Shown here: one piece after another, positions 7,701 through 14,397 of the stretch
Position numbering within the stretch: the first letter of the stretch is position 1
Layout: the number at the start of each line of letters is the position of its first letter
IMG/VR virus record: IMGVR_UViG_3300044608_001563
Coordinates: 1 to 31,863 of that record
Length of the DNA stretch: 31,863 nt
Origin: a virus
Strand: one strand, 5' to 3'
The notes under the pieces: generated by a model
Database searches by the model: none
Told to the model about the DNA's origin: nothing
What the model saw: the letters and a program-made list of their open reading frames with translations, nothing else
Translations under genes and position numbers: made by a program

Positions 7701-8751
7701 GGATGCCGTCGAGGTGCCCCGGGATGTCGCGGACGCCGAAGAAGCGACGGATCAGGTGCGAGTCGTACGCGATGTTGTTCCAGCCGAACTTGACGGTCTT
7801 GGGGTTCGCGAAGAACCCGTTGAACGCCCGACTCAGCCGCTGCTCCTGCTCCGGCGTGTAGAAGTGGGTCGATCCATCTACCCCGAGGTACGCAACGATC
7901 AACACCTCGTTCTTGGTGCCGACTTGGACCGTGCGCAGGTTCGCCGTCAGGGGCTCGATGCCGTCAGTCTCGGTGTCGTAGGTCCAGACCTGCTCCGGAC
8001 GCGACAGGAACGCCTCGACGAACTCGATCGGAGGGTTGTAGTGGATGACCGGCTCTTCCCACTCGATGGCCCCGTTGAACCACCTGGCCGCTCGCGCGAG
8101 GTCCGCACGGAACACGGGCGTCCACCGTCGAGCCCGCATCACGAAGGACGGGTGGAGCGTCGGCAGGATCTTCACCTCGGGGAAGCCCGGCGGAGGCTCG
8201 GAGCCAGGCTCCAACAGGCGGAGTCGGCCCTCGTGCCAGTACGCCGTGATCATGCCTCCGCGGAGGTCCATGATGGACGTTGGGCCGATCAGAGCGCGAG
8301 AAGCGACGGAGCCTGCCACGATGATGTGGCGGTAGGACTGGATCGACGAGAAGAGCCGCGGCGTGCAGCACTCTTGCGGGGTCGGGACCATCGGGAGCGG
8401 AGCGTCGCCGCAGGCGAGTCGGTGCCGGTTCTCCTCCTTGATGTCCCGGTTCCGCTTCTGGATCTTCGCCAGCACCGCCGAGAGCTTGTTGTTCGGGGGT
8501 CGACAGAGCAGGACGTTGTCGATGTGGAGCTGGCCGCGCAGGATGCCCACGTTGTGGAGCGCCTGCGTGATCTCGGTGCCGGAGGGCCCGACGAAGGGGC
8601 GGCCCTCACGAACCTCGTGCTCGCCGGGAGCTTCCCCGATGATGGCGATGGTGGCGTGCGGATTGGACTCAGGAGGGACGGGAACCCCATCCCGCATGTC
8701 GTGGAGGGGGCATCTCCAGCACTGCGCTCCGCAGCGCTCAGGCTCGTACAT
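4732..8751 (-). CDS. Uracil-DNA glycosylase (family 4)-DNA polymerase A fusion with embedded intein
   Basis: The replicative polymerase, 1339 residues before splicing. Residues 1-200 form a family 4 (4Fe-4S) uracil-DNA glycosylase domain: Cys pair CWRC, GEAPGEHE, GRPFVGPSG, and cluster Cys in LLCRPP and QECC. A 3'-5' exonuclease follows (YDTETDG near 258, NNIAYDSH, YGGRDVALT). The polymerase domain has motif A GADANQIDLR near 655, motif B RDLAKRVCYA joined after splicing to SLYMG, and motif C QCHDAIVLEV near 1288. The intein (about 741-1162) interrupts motif B, so splicing is essential. Motif C reads HDA instead of the usual HDE, and Tyr occupies the Klenow Phe762 position as in T7 polymerase. 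The ATG at 8751 has GAAGAGG upstream; a TTG at 8772 is the other possible start. Confidence 0.93.
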   Translation of the reverse strand: MYEPERCGAQCWRCPLHDMRDGVPVPPESNPHATIAIIGEAPGEHEVREGRPFVGPSGTEITQALHNVGILRGQLHIDNVLLCRPPNNKLSAVLAKIQKRNRDIKEENRHRLACGDAPLPMVPTPQECCTPRLFSSIQSYRHIIVAGSVASRALIGPTSIMDLRGGMITAYWHEGRLRLLEPGSEPPPGFPEVKILPTLHPSFVMRARRWTPVFRADLARAARWFNGAIEWEEPVIHYNPPIEFVEAFLSRPEQVWTYDTETDGIEPLTANLRTVQVGTKNEVLIVAYLGVDGSTHFYTPEQEQRLSRAFNGFFANPKTVKFGWNNIAYDSHLIRRFFGVRDIPGHLDGILLHRLKESELPHNLGFVATYYTDAPQWKVDRAGKKRAYGSETDEELWLYGGRDVALTARVLDPLWAAVQVRGQAHLVKPDHQMAQVCAGMKENGMPVDQKRRLWWERMLTIGGTEKKKDGKEKKYIGMFTYLANLRELSGLPNLNPGSVTQLRDLLFERWKLESPLDIEERTTETGDPSTSDTVLRSFLTIPKLDPHHKDFILQLRRYRAVQKKLGTYVVKLRYQEQLAEEGFDDEEEQADRESRLARGDKKFGIVSSVTGRMYPGWNAHVAVTGRLSSSKPINAMNFPSSLKDIVAAPAGRLFVGADANQIDLRVAAARWGCELYLDAFRRGADPHAMTAYMVFGERFKRAQGFAKGRWDGNLFLPDADAKWSGEAKALRDLAKRVCYACARQGTRVVTLGPEGSKPIEQIVPGQDWTWAWSITRQRYEPAKIVAKMQTGVRRLVRIKLRDDRQKGRRKFTEIDLTPDHLCMLRDGTFRAAGNLRPDDRLMPFRRWASSEGYRVLDATNTNTRNGEHRQVLGLEAKVPGHVHHRDRLRCNNAPENLEYVASMSEHSKLHWQEDRESKLTALRLNLPADMQARLAAGRKKSAKWHEAIRREMQDRWNGPRREEAIRKIKVGKAANPQQYTSKLDAFSDKIGVLPDREVAELAGCTPENVGMYRRKNGIPPRGKRVGYTDHVHALREKLGVLSDTEVAEIVGCDRAVVARVRGELGIPSAPRSPRQPSKLDAFSDKIGVLPDREVAELAGCTPENVSYYRKSRGIPAYWRGNSEAVNHVVVSVEDVGEDKVWDIEVDHEDHNFATDSGVFVHNSLYMGTAETVHKVLTETEVELDDGTTDLPYINLSLREVRSMHTNWVQNAVGFEAGWEREVATWRENGFLLEPVMGRRRDFLDGENPNEIVNFPIQGGAAGLMNMAMLDLIEQVPFFKWGPGTGVINQCHDAIVLEVPESEAESVAAVLTKCMGRIHPGLPGVEFFGEAAIGRTWKDV
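5438..5525 (-). repeat. 88-bp direct repeat, copy 2 (inside intein)
   Basis: Matches 5726-5813 with a single visible mismatch (79 bp are identical, plus an 8-bp match beyond the mismatch). It encodes the last of the three helix-turn-helix repeats of the intein, starting SKLDAFSDKIG. Near-identity at DNA level, including third codon positions, indicates a recent duplication or gene conversion. Confidence 0.9.
5726..5813 (-). repeat. 88-bp direct repeat, copy 1 (inside intein)
   Basis: Partner of 5438-5525. It encodes the first helix-turn-helix repeat of the intein. The diverged middle repeat lies between the two copies and is not nearly identical at DNA level. Confidence 0.9.
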
Positions 8752-8932
8752 GCTGTTGGGCCTCTTCGACAAGGTGGGAGCAGAGAACGCAGACTTCCGT
8801 GCCCTCCCAGTCCTTTCGGCGAGCGGCTTCGACGTGACCGCACCAGAGGCGGCCCGCTTCGTGTTTCACCGACCGGTCCTCGGGCAGAGCCCCGAGCGTC
8901 GTATCAGGTCGAGGGGCAGCGCGCTTGGTCAC
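8738..8932 (-). CDS. Small zinc-binding protein
   Basis: A 64-residue protein from a GTG at 8932; an ATG 8 nt upstream is closed at once by an in-frame stop. A possible zinc site is formed by CGH and CVLC about 20 residues apart (WCGHVEAARR ... EVCVLCSHL). The first half is basic and the rest is helical and ends EEAQQHVRA. The stop lies 14 nt inside the polymerase gene, and the polymerase Shine-Dalgarno is within this gene, so translation is probably coupled. No strong ribosome site precedes the GTG, so the start is uncertain. Function unknown. Confidence 0.6.
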   Translation of the reverse strand: MTKRAAPRPDTTLGALPEDRSVKHEAGRLWCGHVEAARRKDWEGTEVCVLCSHLVEEAQQHVRA

Positions 8933-9048
8933 GGTCGCATCCAGCTTGGGGGGACTCGGTCTCTCCCGAGAGTCACGCCTCCTACGTTCCCCCTCCCAAG
9001 GGTTCGTAGACTTCGTGGGCGTTCACGATCCCGGTTGCCCGGGAATGC
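8933..9048. other. Intergenic gap with GNRA hairpin
   Basis: No gene. Just after the stop of the ssDNA-binding gene the minus strand has a hairpin TCCCGG-GCAA-CCGGGA (9044-9029), a 6-bp GC stem closed by a GNRA tetraloop. No T-run follows, so it looks more like an mRNA-stabilising or processing hairpin than an intrinsic terminator. Confidence 0.5.
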
Positions 9049-9708
9049 CTACTGGCCGCCGAGCGCGCCGAGGAGGGCCGCGGTGCTGACGCCGTTGGGC
9101 GCCGCCGCCTGCGCGGGCATGGTCACCGCGGGGGCCTGACGGGCGCCACCGAGAGCCTGGGCGCCACCACCGAGCGTCTGGGCGCCCGCCGCCGCCCCGC
9201 CGGTCGCCGCACGGGTCATGGGCTGCGCCGCCGCGGCGCCGCCGGCCTTCTCGAAGTTCTCCTTGGCCTTCGACCAGTCGGTCGGGGCCCAGGCGAAGAG
9301 ACGGTCGTAGGTCTTGCCGTCGGTCTCGTTGAGTTCCTTGCGGACCTCGATGTGCATCTCGCGGTCCATGAAGGCGCCGCGGGCGACCTTCACGGAGCCG
9401 GAGCCGATCTGGGCGTCGGTGTAGCCGGCCGACTCCAGCAGCGCGCGCCAGCGCTTCTGGGCGTTGGCCGCCTGCTCGGGGGTCGCGTCGGCGGAGGGCA
9501 CCCAGGCGTCGAGCGAGCGCTGGACGCCGCCGATGTCGAGGGTGATGGAGATCTTCGGGGCGGGGCCCTTGTTGGTGTTCACGGTGAGAGCACCGTATTC
9601 GATGACGCGGCCCTTGTAGAAGCCGGCTTCGAGCTGGGCGCCCGGGGCGAAAGGCTTGACGCCCGCGACATTGATCTCGAAGACGAAGTTGGGATCGAGC
9701 TGGGACAT
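9049..9708 (-). CDS. Presumed phage ssDNA-binding protein (DUF669-like)
   Basis: A 219-residue protein from the ATG at 9708 (MSQLDPNFVFEINVAG), preceded by AAGGAAA at a good distance; the open frame runs further upstream but that part overlaps the ATPase gene. The N-terminal 130 residues are beta-rich (GFYKGRVIEYGAL, PKISITLDIGG) and the C-terminal third is a flexible Gly/Ala/Gln-rich tail ending ALLGALGGQ, the layout of many phage ssDNA-binding proteins. It lies directly after the Sak4-like ATPase; in phages such ATPases commonly pair with an SSB or DUF669 protein for annealing or strand exchange. The family assignment comes from layout and context and is not certain. Confidence 0.7.
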   Translation of the reverse strand: MSQLDPNFVFEINVAGVKPFAPGAQLEAGFYKGRVIEYGALTVNTNKGPAPKISITLDIGGVQRSLDAWVPSADATPEQAANAQKRWRALLESAGYTDAQIGSGSVKVARGAFMDREMHIEVRKELNETDGKTYDRLFAWAPTDWSKAKENFEKAGGAAAAQPMTRAATGGAAAGAQTLGGGAQALGGARQAPAVTMPAQAAAPNGVSTAALLGALGGQ

Positions 9709-9778
9709 GGTGATGTTTCCTTGACAGTTGCAGAGGTCCTGGTCGGGCCGGGCCAGTACGGTTTGTGAGCGAGTAGGC

Positions 9779-10645
9779 TTAGAAGGTGGAATCTCGGAGC
9801 GTGAGGCCCCGCTTGATGACGGCACGGTCGAGCGCGTCCGAGATGGTGAGGCGGGCCATCTTGGGGGGGATGTTCGCCGCGATCAGCTTCTGGTACGCGG
9901 CGTTGGCGATCTCTCCGTCCTTGGTCGGGTCGATGAACGAGACAGCCAGCTTGGTCACGATGTCCTCCTGCCACGGAGCCGACTTGTGGCGGCTCAACTG
10001 GTACCCAGCCGCACGGAGGATCTCGCCGAGATTCATGGGCGCCGGGTCGCAGACGGTGGAGATGTTGAAGCGGTCCTTCATCACGTAGTCGTTGCTGGGG
10101 TAGCAGCGGTAGACCGTCGGCCACGGCTTCCGCATGGGCTCCTGTGCGCACTGGAGCACGATGTCGCACATGGCTGGGAGCTGCTCGGGGAGCTTGCCGG
10201 AGAGCATGGGACCGCCGCGCACGCGGGTGCCATCCGGCTTCGTCGCAGGGGGCTGCATCCAGCAGCTCAGGGCGACGTGCATGGAGGCGTAGCGCGCCGC
10301 GTCGCGGAAGTCGAGGGTGACGTCGCGGAGCGCGCCCCAGAGCTTGAAGCCGGTGTGCTTCTTCTCCAGCCGGGCGAAGGTCTTCTCCGCAAGGAAGCTG
10401 AAGTCGTCCACCACGATGGCGTCAAACTTGCCTGCGTTGGACTTGACGATGGCGGTCGCCTCTTCGATGTCCGTTGCAGGAACGTGCGCAACACCATAGC
10501 CCCAAGTGCTGGTGATGCTCTCCAGCGCACCCGGCGCCGCGATGAACAGCCCGTTGGGGAAGGCACGACCTTGGTCGGTCGACTTGCCCACGCCCGAGGG
10601 GCCGTAGACGCAGATGAAGGCGGGAGAATCGGGGGTAGCAGGCAT
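9779..10645 (-). CDS. Sak4-like RecA-fold ATPase (single-strand annealing / recombination type)
   Basis: A 288-residue ATPase. Walker A is GPSGVGKST at residues 15-23 and Walker B is FDAIVVDDF near residue 78. Next come a Lys-Leu-Trp-Gly segment and a sensor-like strand HVALSCWMQPP, ending in a helical region. Single-domain phage proteins with this layout (AAA_24/Sak4 type) help recombination-dependent replication, usually next to an SSB, a Cas4-like nuclease, helicases and a family A polymerase, which is the set found here. The ATG at 10645 sits 2 nt below a 7-bp hairpin in the leader. First gene of the run that ends with the polymerase and its small neighbours. Confidence 0.85.
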   Translation of the reverse strand: MPATPDSPAFICVYGPSGVGKSTDQGRAFPNGLFIAAPGALESITSTWGYGVAHVPATDIEEATAIVKSNAGKFDAIVVDDFSFLAEKTFARLEKKHTGFKLWGALRDVTLDFRDAARYASMHVALSCWMQPPATKPDGTRVRGGPMLSGKLPEQLPAMCDIVLQCAQEPMRKPWPTVYRCYPSNDYVMKDRFNISTVCDPAPMNLGEILRAAGYQLSRHKSAPWQEDIVTKLAVSFIDPTKDGEIANAAYQKLIAANIPPKMARLTISDALDRAVIKRGLTLRDSTF

Positions 10646-10647
10646 CG

Positions 10648-10671
10648 GCTGGAGGTCCGTTTGGCTCCAGC
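10648..10671 (-). promoter_or_regulatory. Leader hairpin covering the translation start of the Sak4-like gene
   Basis: On the minus strand GCTGGAG (10671-10665), a 10-nt loop and CTCCAGC (10654-10648) form a perfect 7-bp stem that ends 2 nt before the ATG. It would occlude the start region, so it may set or regulate translation. No protein or ligand partner can be inferred. Confidence 0.45.
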
Positions 10672-10795
10672 AAGATGCCCCGTTGGCACCTGCGAAGCCG
10701 TGAGAAAGTTCTGAGCGGAGAGAAGATTTCCAGATTGTTCCGTTCCGAGGCCCGATATTTCGACTCTCTACAGAGCCCGCGTCCCCATCTCTCTA

Positions 10796-10821
10796 TTTCT
10801 ATGGATTAGTGTCCATAGAAA
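10796..10821. promoter_or_regulatory. Perfect 10-bp inverted repeat upstream of the Sak4-polymerase operon (possible operator)
   Basis: TTTCTATGGA (10796-10805), a 6-bp centre and TCCATAGAAA (10812-10821). It is AT-rich in a GC-rich genome, has no T-run, and lies in the 211-bp gap between the Sak4-like gene and the gene upstream. Symmetry, spacing and position fit a dimeric repressor or activator site. I could not find a promoter of the TTGACA class here, unlike most other operons of the window. Confidence 0.5.
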
Positions 10822-10856
10822 CTCGCCGGACCAGTTGGGGGCAGCCGGCCAGACCT

Positions 10857-11405
10857 CTACGCCCCAAAGGAGAGGACGATTGAGAAGGAAGTGGCCGTAG
10901 GGAGGCAGACGGGCGCAGGGTAGGAGACACCGACACAGGAAAGGACGCCGCCGGGCTGATCTTCTCGGCTACCATAGAACAAGGGCACTTCTCCCCAACT
11001 GGACTGCGCACATTCCCACTTGAGCGTCCCACGCTGGAGGCTGTCCCACCGATCTGTCCCTTGTACCGTCCAACTCATGTGGCTGACGTTCACCTCGACT
11101 GGAAACATGCACCCGACTTGCATGTTGGTTTCCGTCGTGGTGGCTCCTCGATCGAACCCCTGACCTACCTGCCCTCGTGGGCAGGTGAACAGCCGCAGGT
11201 TGAGGTGCCGTGGCAAGTCAGCACCACGCGCGAGGCGGTAGGTGCTCCACGCAAACTGTGGCGACAACTGGCCCGGCATGGAAGAGCTGTACCCGCCGTG
11301 CGGGGACTTCGCGATCGTATAGCAGAGAAGGACTTTCACGAGGAGATCAGTCTGGAGCGTCCCAGGGGGCGCGTAGTCGGGGTGGCCCGGAGGGTACAGC
11401 GTCAC
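10857..11405 (-). CDS. Hypothetical protein
   Basis: About 182 residues from a GTG at 11405 that overlaps the TGA of the Cas4-like gene as GTGA. The open frame runs further upstream, but there it is Arg/Gly/Pro-rich shadow of the nuclease gene. The visible protein has alternating short hydrophobic strands (LLVKVLLCYTIAK, VEVNVSHMSWTV, GVLSCVGVSYPAP), many aromatic residues and few charged ones, suggesting a beta-rich fold. No catalytic motif or membrane segment is obvious. It is the last gene of the 12292 operon. Family not recognised. Confidence 0.6.
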   Translation of the reverse strand: MTLYPPGHPDYAPPGTLQTDLLVKVLLCYTIAKSPHGGYSSSMPGQLSPQFAWSTYRLARGADLPRHLNLRLFTCPRGQVGQGFDRGATTTETNMQVGCMFPVEVNVSHMSWTVQGTDRWDSLQRGTLKWECAQSSWGEVPLFYGSREDQPGGVLSCVGVSYPAPVCLPTATSFSIVLSFGA

Positions 11406-12292
11406 AGGAGCCCCCACTTGCACCGCTCCAGATGCGAGCAGGCGCCGTAGCGGTGGAAGCAGGTCAGCTCGTTGGTAGCCGCGGGCCACGCAGAGACTGC
11501 CCGGTCCTCGTCTTCGAGCTGAGCGATGCGGCGCTCCGCGTCCTCGATGGTCTGCGGGAACTTGTTGAAGAGCGCCGGGGCCGGCTCCAGCGGAGGCCGC
11601 TGGAACTTCCGCCCGCCCTGCGTCTGCACCATGTTCAGGAGCACGCCGCCGAACTTCTCGCCGAACGCCATGGTGCCCAGCCAGCGGTAGTTGATGAGCT
11701 GGCCGCTCATGGTGTAGAACTTCGGGTGCTTCACGTCGATCCGGCCCGTGGTCTTGTGGTCGACGAAGTAGACCTTGCCCGCCATCTCGATGGCGAGATC
11801 GACTCGCGCGGTGAGGAGCGCGTCCTCCTCCTCCCGCCATTCGCCCGTCCACACGCCCCGTTCGTCGCGGACCTTACGGCGGATCGGACCCTCGACGAAT
11901 GGATAGCGCGCCTCGAAGACCTCTTCCACGTACAACACGCGCCACTGTTCACGCCCACTCCAGTGCGCGATGTAGTCGATCACGAGGTCTTGTACGTGCT
12001 CGACATCCTGCTGGTGCCAGCCGTTCTTCTCGGCCAGGAGCGCAATGGCGGTGGACGGCTCGTGGTAGATGTTGGAGTCGCGACCGTGTTGCGTCTCACG
12101 CAACCGCGCGTAGTGGTGCGCGATGCCGACGTGCGTGAGGCTGCCAATCACCAGCGGTCCGTCCTTCGGTACCGGCTTCTCTCCCCCGGATGGCCGCAGG
12201 TACTCCCAGGCGTACTTCTGTGGGCACTCCAGAAACGTCTGGAGGCGGTGCCAGCCACGGCGGCTGGGCCCAGGGTCGAGGAGAATCGGCAT
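11402..12292 (-). CDS. Cas4/RecB-like PD-(D/E)XK exonuclease with probable 4Fe-4S cluster
   Basis: A 296-residue nuclease. The PD-(D/E)XK core is visible as Asp165 in ARVDLAIEM and Asp178-x-Lys180 in VYFVDHKTTG. One Cys near the N-terminus (Cys23 in LECPQKY) and three at the C-terminus (Cys278, Cys285, Cys291 in CFHRYGACSHLERC) match the iron-sulfur arrangement of Cas4/AddB-type nucleases. Such phage enzymes resect DNA ends and work with recombination proteins and helicases, all encoded nearby. The ATG at 12292 lies 6 nt below a TTGACA-type promoter's -10, so its mRNA should be leaderless. The gene is followed with overlap by an unknown gene. No CRISPR array is present in the window, so a CRISPR adaptation role is not supported. 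Confidence 0.88.
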   Translation of the reverse strand: MPILLDPGPSRRGWHRLQTFLECPQKYAWEYLRPSGGEKPVPKDGPLVIGSLTHVGIAHHYARLRETQHGRDSNIYHEPSTAIALLAEKNGWHQQDVEHVQDLVIDYIAHWSGREQWRVLYVEEVFEARYPFVEGPIRRKVRDERGVWTGEWREEEDALLTARVDLAIEMAGKVYFVDHKTTGRIDVKHPKFYTMSGQLINYRWLGTMAFGEKFGGVLLNMVQTQGGRKFQRPPLEPAPALFNKFPQTIEDAERRIAQLEDEDRAVSAWPAATNELTCFHRYGACSHLERCKWGLL

Positions 12293-12298
12293 CCCCCA

Positions 12299-12326
12299 CC
12301 CGTAATGGGAGCGCGCCGGTTGTCAA
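12299..12326 (-). promoter_or_regulatory. Promoter of Cas4-like nuclease operon
   Basis: Minus strand TTGACA (12326-12321), a 16-bp spacer and TACGGG (12304-12299). The ATG follows after 6 nt. The -35 overlaps the stop codon of the zinc-rich gene upstream. Confidence 0.6.
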
Positions 12327-12706
12327 TCCCGCGAGGGCGCGTCCGAGCTACTTTCGCTGGCGTCGGGCCACTTCCGGCGGAGGATGCGGAGGTCGATGTC
12401 TCCGCCGCAGCGCTTGCAGAGCGAGTTCGAGCACGCGCACGACAGGCACAGCACGTCCGTAGCCGTGCTGCCATAGCTCTGATCCTTGTGGCAGAGGGCA
12501 CAAGGCCGAGTCGTACAGCTTGCGCAGCCAGCCCAGCCTTGGAGGTAGAAGCAAGACGAGCAGAGCCCGCGCGACATGCGCTCTACGCGCTGGTCGTCTC
12601 GCTGGAGACGAGCTGCGCGGTCGAGGTGGTCCAGAACTGCCGCATGGGCAGTCCCGGTCGCACGGAGCATGGATACCTTGTCGAGCTTGCCTGCGTCCTG
12701 CCTCAC
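12323..12706 (-). CDS. Zinc-ribbon-rich small protein
   Basis: A 127-residue protein from a GTG at 12706 that overlaps the TGA of the preceding gene (GTGA). After a helical N-terminal part there are repeated CxxC motifs between about residues 49 and 100 (CSSC, CASC, CALC, CLSC, CKRC), enough for two or more zinc sites, followed by a basic helix (IDLRILRRKW) and a Ser/Asp tail. The pattern fits a nucleic-acid-binding or transcription-modulating zinc protein. Family not recognised. The end overlaps the promoter of the Cas4-like gene. Confidence 0.7.
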   Translation of the reverse strand: MRQDAGKLDKVSMLRATGTAHAAVLDHLDRAARLQRDDQRVERMSRGLCSSCFYLQGWAGCASCTTRPCALCHKDQSYGSTATDVLCLSCACSNSLCKRCGGDIDLRILRRKWPDASESSSDAPSRD

Positions 12707-14349
12707 ACGATCTCCACGTCCTGCATGACCGTGATGACCACCGGCTTCTTGCCGGTGAGCTTGCGACCGCCCACGTCGATCTGCACGGTTGAGAGGTCGT
12801 AGCCCGCGGCAGCCAGAGCGTCCACGAGGAGGTGGAGCGCCGCCCGGATGTCGTCAGCCGCTACGGTCTTATCCGGCGTGGTCTGGGCCGGCACAGGCGC
12901 CAACGGCGGCGCAGGCGCGGGAGCTTTCACAGGCTGGGCCAGTGCGTGCAGGCGCCGGAACTCTGCCGTGGTCAGCGAAGTCCACGGCATCCCGACACGC
13001 GCCAAGTGGTTCTTCAGCTTCTGCTTGGGGAGGTGGGGGTAGTCCTTCAGGAAGCCCAACGCTACCTCCTCGTGGGACTTGGAGCCCGCGATGGGGTCAG
13101 GGGCGGCAGCGCGGGGGGTGGCGGCGATGCGGGCGGCGGGGGCGGGGGCGACGGGAGCCGCGCGCTCCTTGAACATCTCGCGGACGGCTTCGAGGCGCGC
13201 TGGGTAGACCACCGTCGGGTCCTGCTTGGACGAGCCGAAGACGAGGATGCCACACGCGCGGCGCAGCAGGGCAAGCTGCGGCGGGGCGATGGTCGGGAAC
13301 TCCTCGGTGACGTCCACCGTCGGGTCGTCCGCGAGGAACTTCAACGCCTTCTGGAACAGGGAGCTTGGCGGCAGGGTGGCGAGGTCGACCGGCCCCTGGT
13401 CCACGAAGAATCCCGGAAGGCCGGTGTCCGGATGGGGCAACTTCGCCTCGTCACACGCCGCGTAGAAGGCGGGCTGGAGGTAGATGCCGCCGCTCTGTGA
13501 GTTCCCCAGCACCGTGTCGATCCCGAGTTCCCGTCGAGCAGCTCGGCTCCGCTCCGCGGAGAGGCCGAACTTCTCATGGAGCACATGGAACGGCGCGCTG
13601 GGGTTGTGGAGGAGGAAGGTGCGGACATTGGACGGCGTAGCCGGCGGCATGGTGATCTCGGTGTTGGGAGGGGGAGGCGAGAGCGCCGGTGGGATGTTGC
13701 GGTCACGGCAGGCGTTTCGGTAGATGGGCCAGTCGAACGGGTGGGCGCCGACGTCGAGGAGTGCTCGGTGGAGCTGCTCGTCGGGCACGTTGAGGAGCGT
13801 AGGCGTGTCCTCGACTTCGCGGGGGAATGTCGCTGCGACCTCAGCTCGGATCACCTTGCGGTAGTTCTCGAACGTGTCGCTCGGCTGTCGGCAGGCCAGA
13901 TCTCGGAGCCGAGCGTTCTTCCAGCGAGCCACGGCGGCCTTCTCGTCGGCCGTGAGCGTAGCTGGGGCCGGTTCCACGGCGGGCGCAACCGGGACAGGCA
14001 CCGGGTTGCTGGAGTAGGTGAAGCCGGCCCGCCGGAACGACTCGATGCACTCGGTCGCCTTGAACGAGCCCGTCACGGTGGGGACTCCGGCAGCTTTCGC
14101 CATCGCCGCGCCTTGCTGGGAGAGGGAGTGGCTCGACTGGGAGATCATCAGGAACACCAGCTCACACCCAGCCGGTATGCCACCCGTCGCGGGGGGCTTA
14201 TGGCTCCAGTGCCACTGGACCAGTACGGGCCGCCCATCCTTGCGAAACTTCGAGAGGACGTTGGGAAGTGTACGGTTGGCGAAGCCGTTGTCTCCGCCAA
14301 CCACGAGGGCTTTGATCGGAGAGAGCGGGGCAGGTTTGGAGTCGGTCAT
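12703..14349 (-). CDS. Hypothetical 548-residue protein with DUF2325-like N-terminal domain
   Basis: The N-terminal 110 residues (IKALVVGGDNGFANR ... LVFLMISQSSHSLSQQ ... AAGVPTVTGSF) alternate strands and helices and resemble the DUF2325 type of small Rossmann-like domain, in which a VVGG start and a polar 'SH' turn recur. Pro/Ala-rich linkers separate this from a central part that includes a helix-turn-helix-like stretch (FHVLHEKFGLSAERSRAARR, exactly one motif) and from a helical C-terminal part. It ends with a small alpha/beta segment (YDLSTVQIDVGGRKLTGKK). The ATG at 14349 is 6 nt below a promoter's -10. Modular layout with disordered linkers suggests a scaffold or DNA-bound regulator. 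Function unknown. Confidence 0.8.
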   Translation of the reverse strand: MTDSKPAPLSPIKALVVGGDNGFANRTLPNVLSKFRKDGRPVLVQWHWSHKPPATGGIPAGCELVFLMISQSSHSLSQQGAAMAKAAGVPTVTGSFKATECIESFRRAGFTYSSNPVPVPVAPAVEPAPATLTADEKAAVARWKNARLRDLACRQPSDTFENYRKVIRAEVAATFPREVEDTPTLLNVPDEQLHRALLDVGAHPFDWPIYRNACRDRNIPPALSPPPPNTEITMPPATPSNVRTFLLHNPSAPFHVLHEKFGLSAERSRAARRELGIDTVLGNSQSGGIYLQPAFYAACDEAKLPHPDTGLPGFFVDQGPVDLATLPPSSLFQKALKFLADDPTVDVTEEFPTIAPPQLALLRRACGILVFGSSKQDPTVVYPARLEAVREMFKERAAPVAPAPAARIAATPRAAAPDPIAGSKSHEEVALGFLKDYPHLPKQKLKNHLARVGMPWTSLTTAEFRRLHALAQPVKAPAPAPPLAPVPAQTTPDKTVAADDIRAALHLLVDALAAAGYDLSTVQIDVGGRKLTGKKPVVITVMQDVEIV

Positions 14350-14355
14350 GGGGCA

Positions 14356-14384
14356 ATCCTATCCTGGGTCCAGTTGTTTGTCAA
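14356..14384 (-). promoter_or_regulatory. Promoter of the 548-residue-protein operon
   Basis: Minus strand TTGACA (14384-14379), a 17-bp spacer and TAGGAT (14361-14356), then 6 nt (TGCCCC) to the ATG. The best sigma-70-like match in the window. No ribosome-binding site can fit, so a leaderless mRNA is predicted. Confidence 0.8.
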
Positions 14385-14397
14385 TCATGTATCTACA

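Noticed and set aside
11406-11852. Upstream part of the long open frame that contains the 182-residue gene
   Set aside because: It overlaps the Cas4-like nuclease and has low-complexity Arg/Gly/Pro shadow composition; the GTGA overlap at 11405 is the better start.
11402-12292. Cas4-like gene as sign of a CRISPR system
   Set aside because: No repeat-spacer array or other cas gene in the window; the context is phage recombination.
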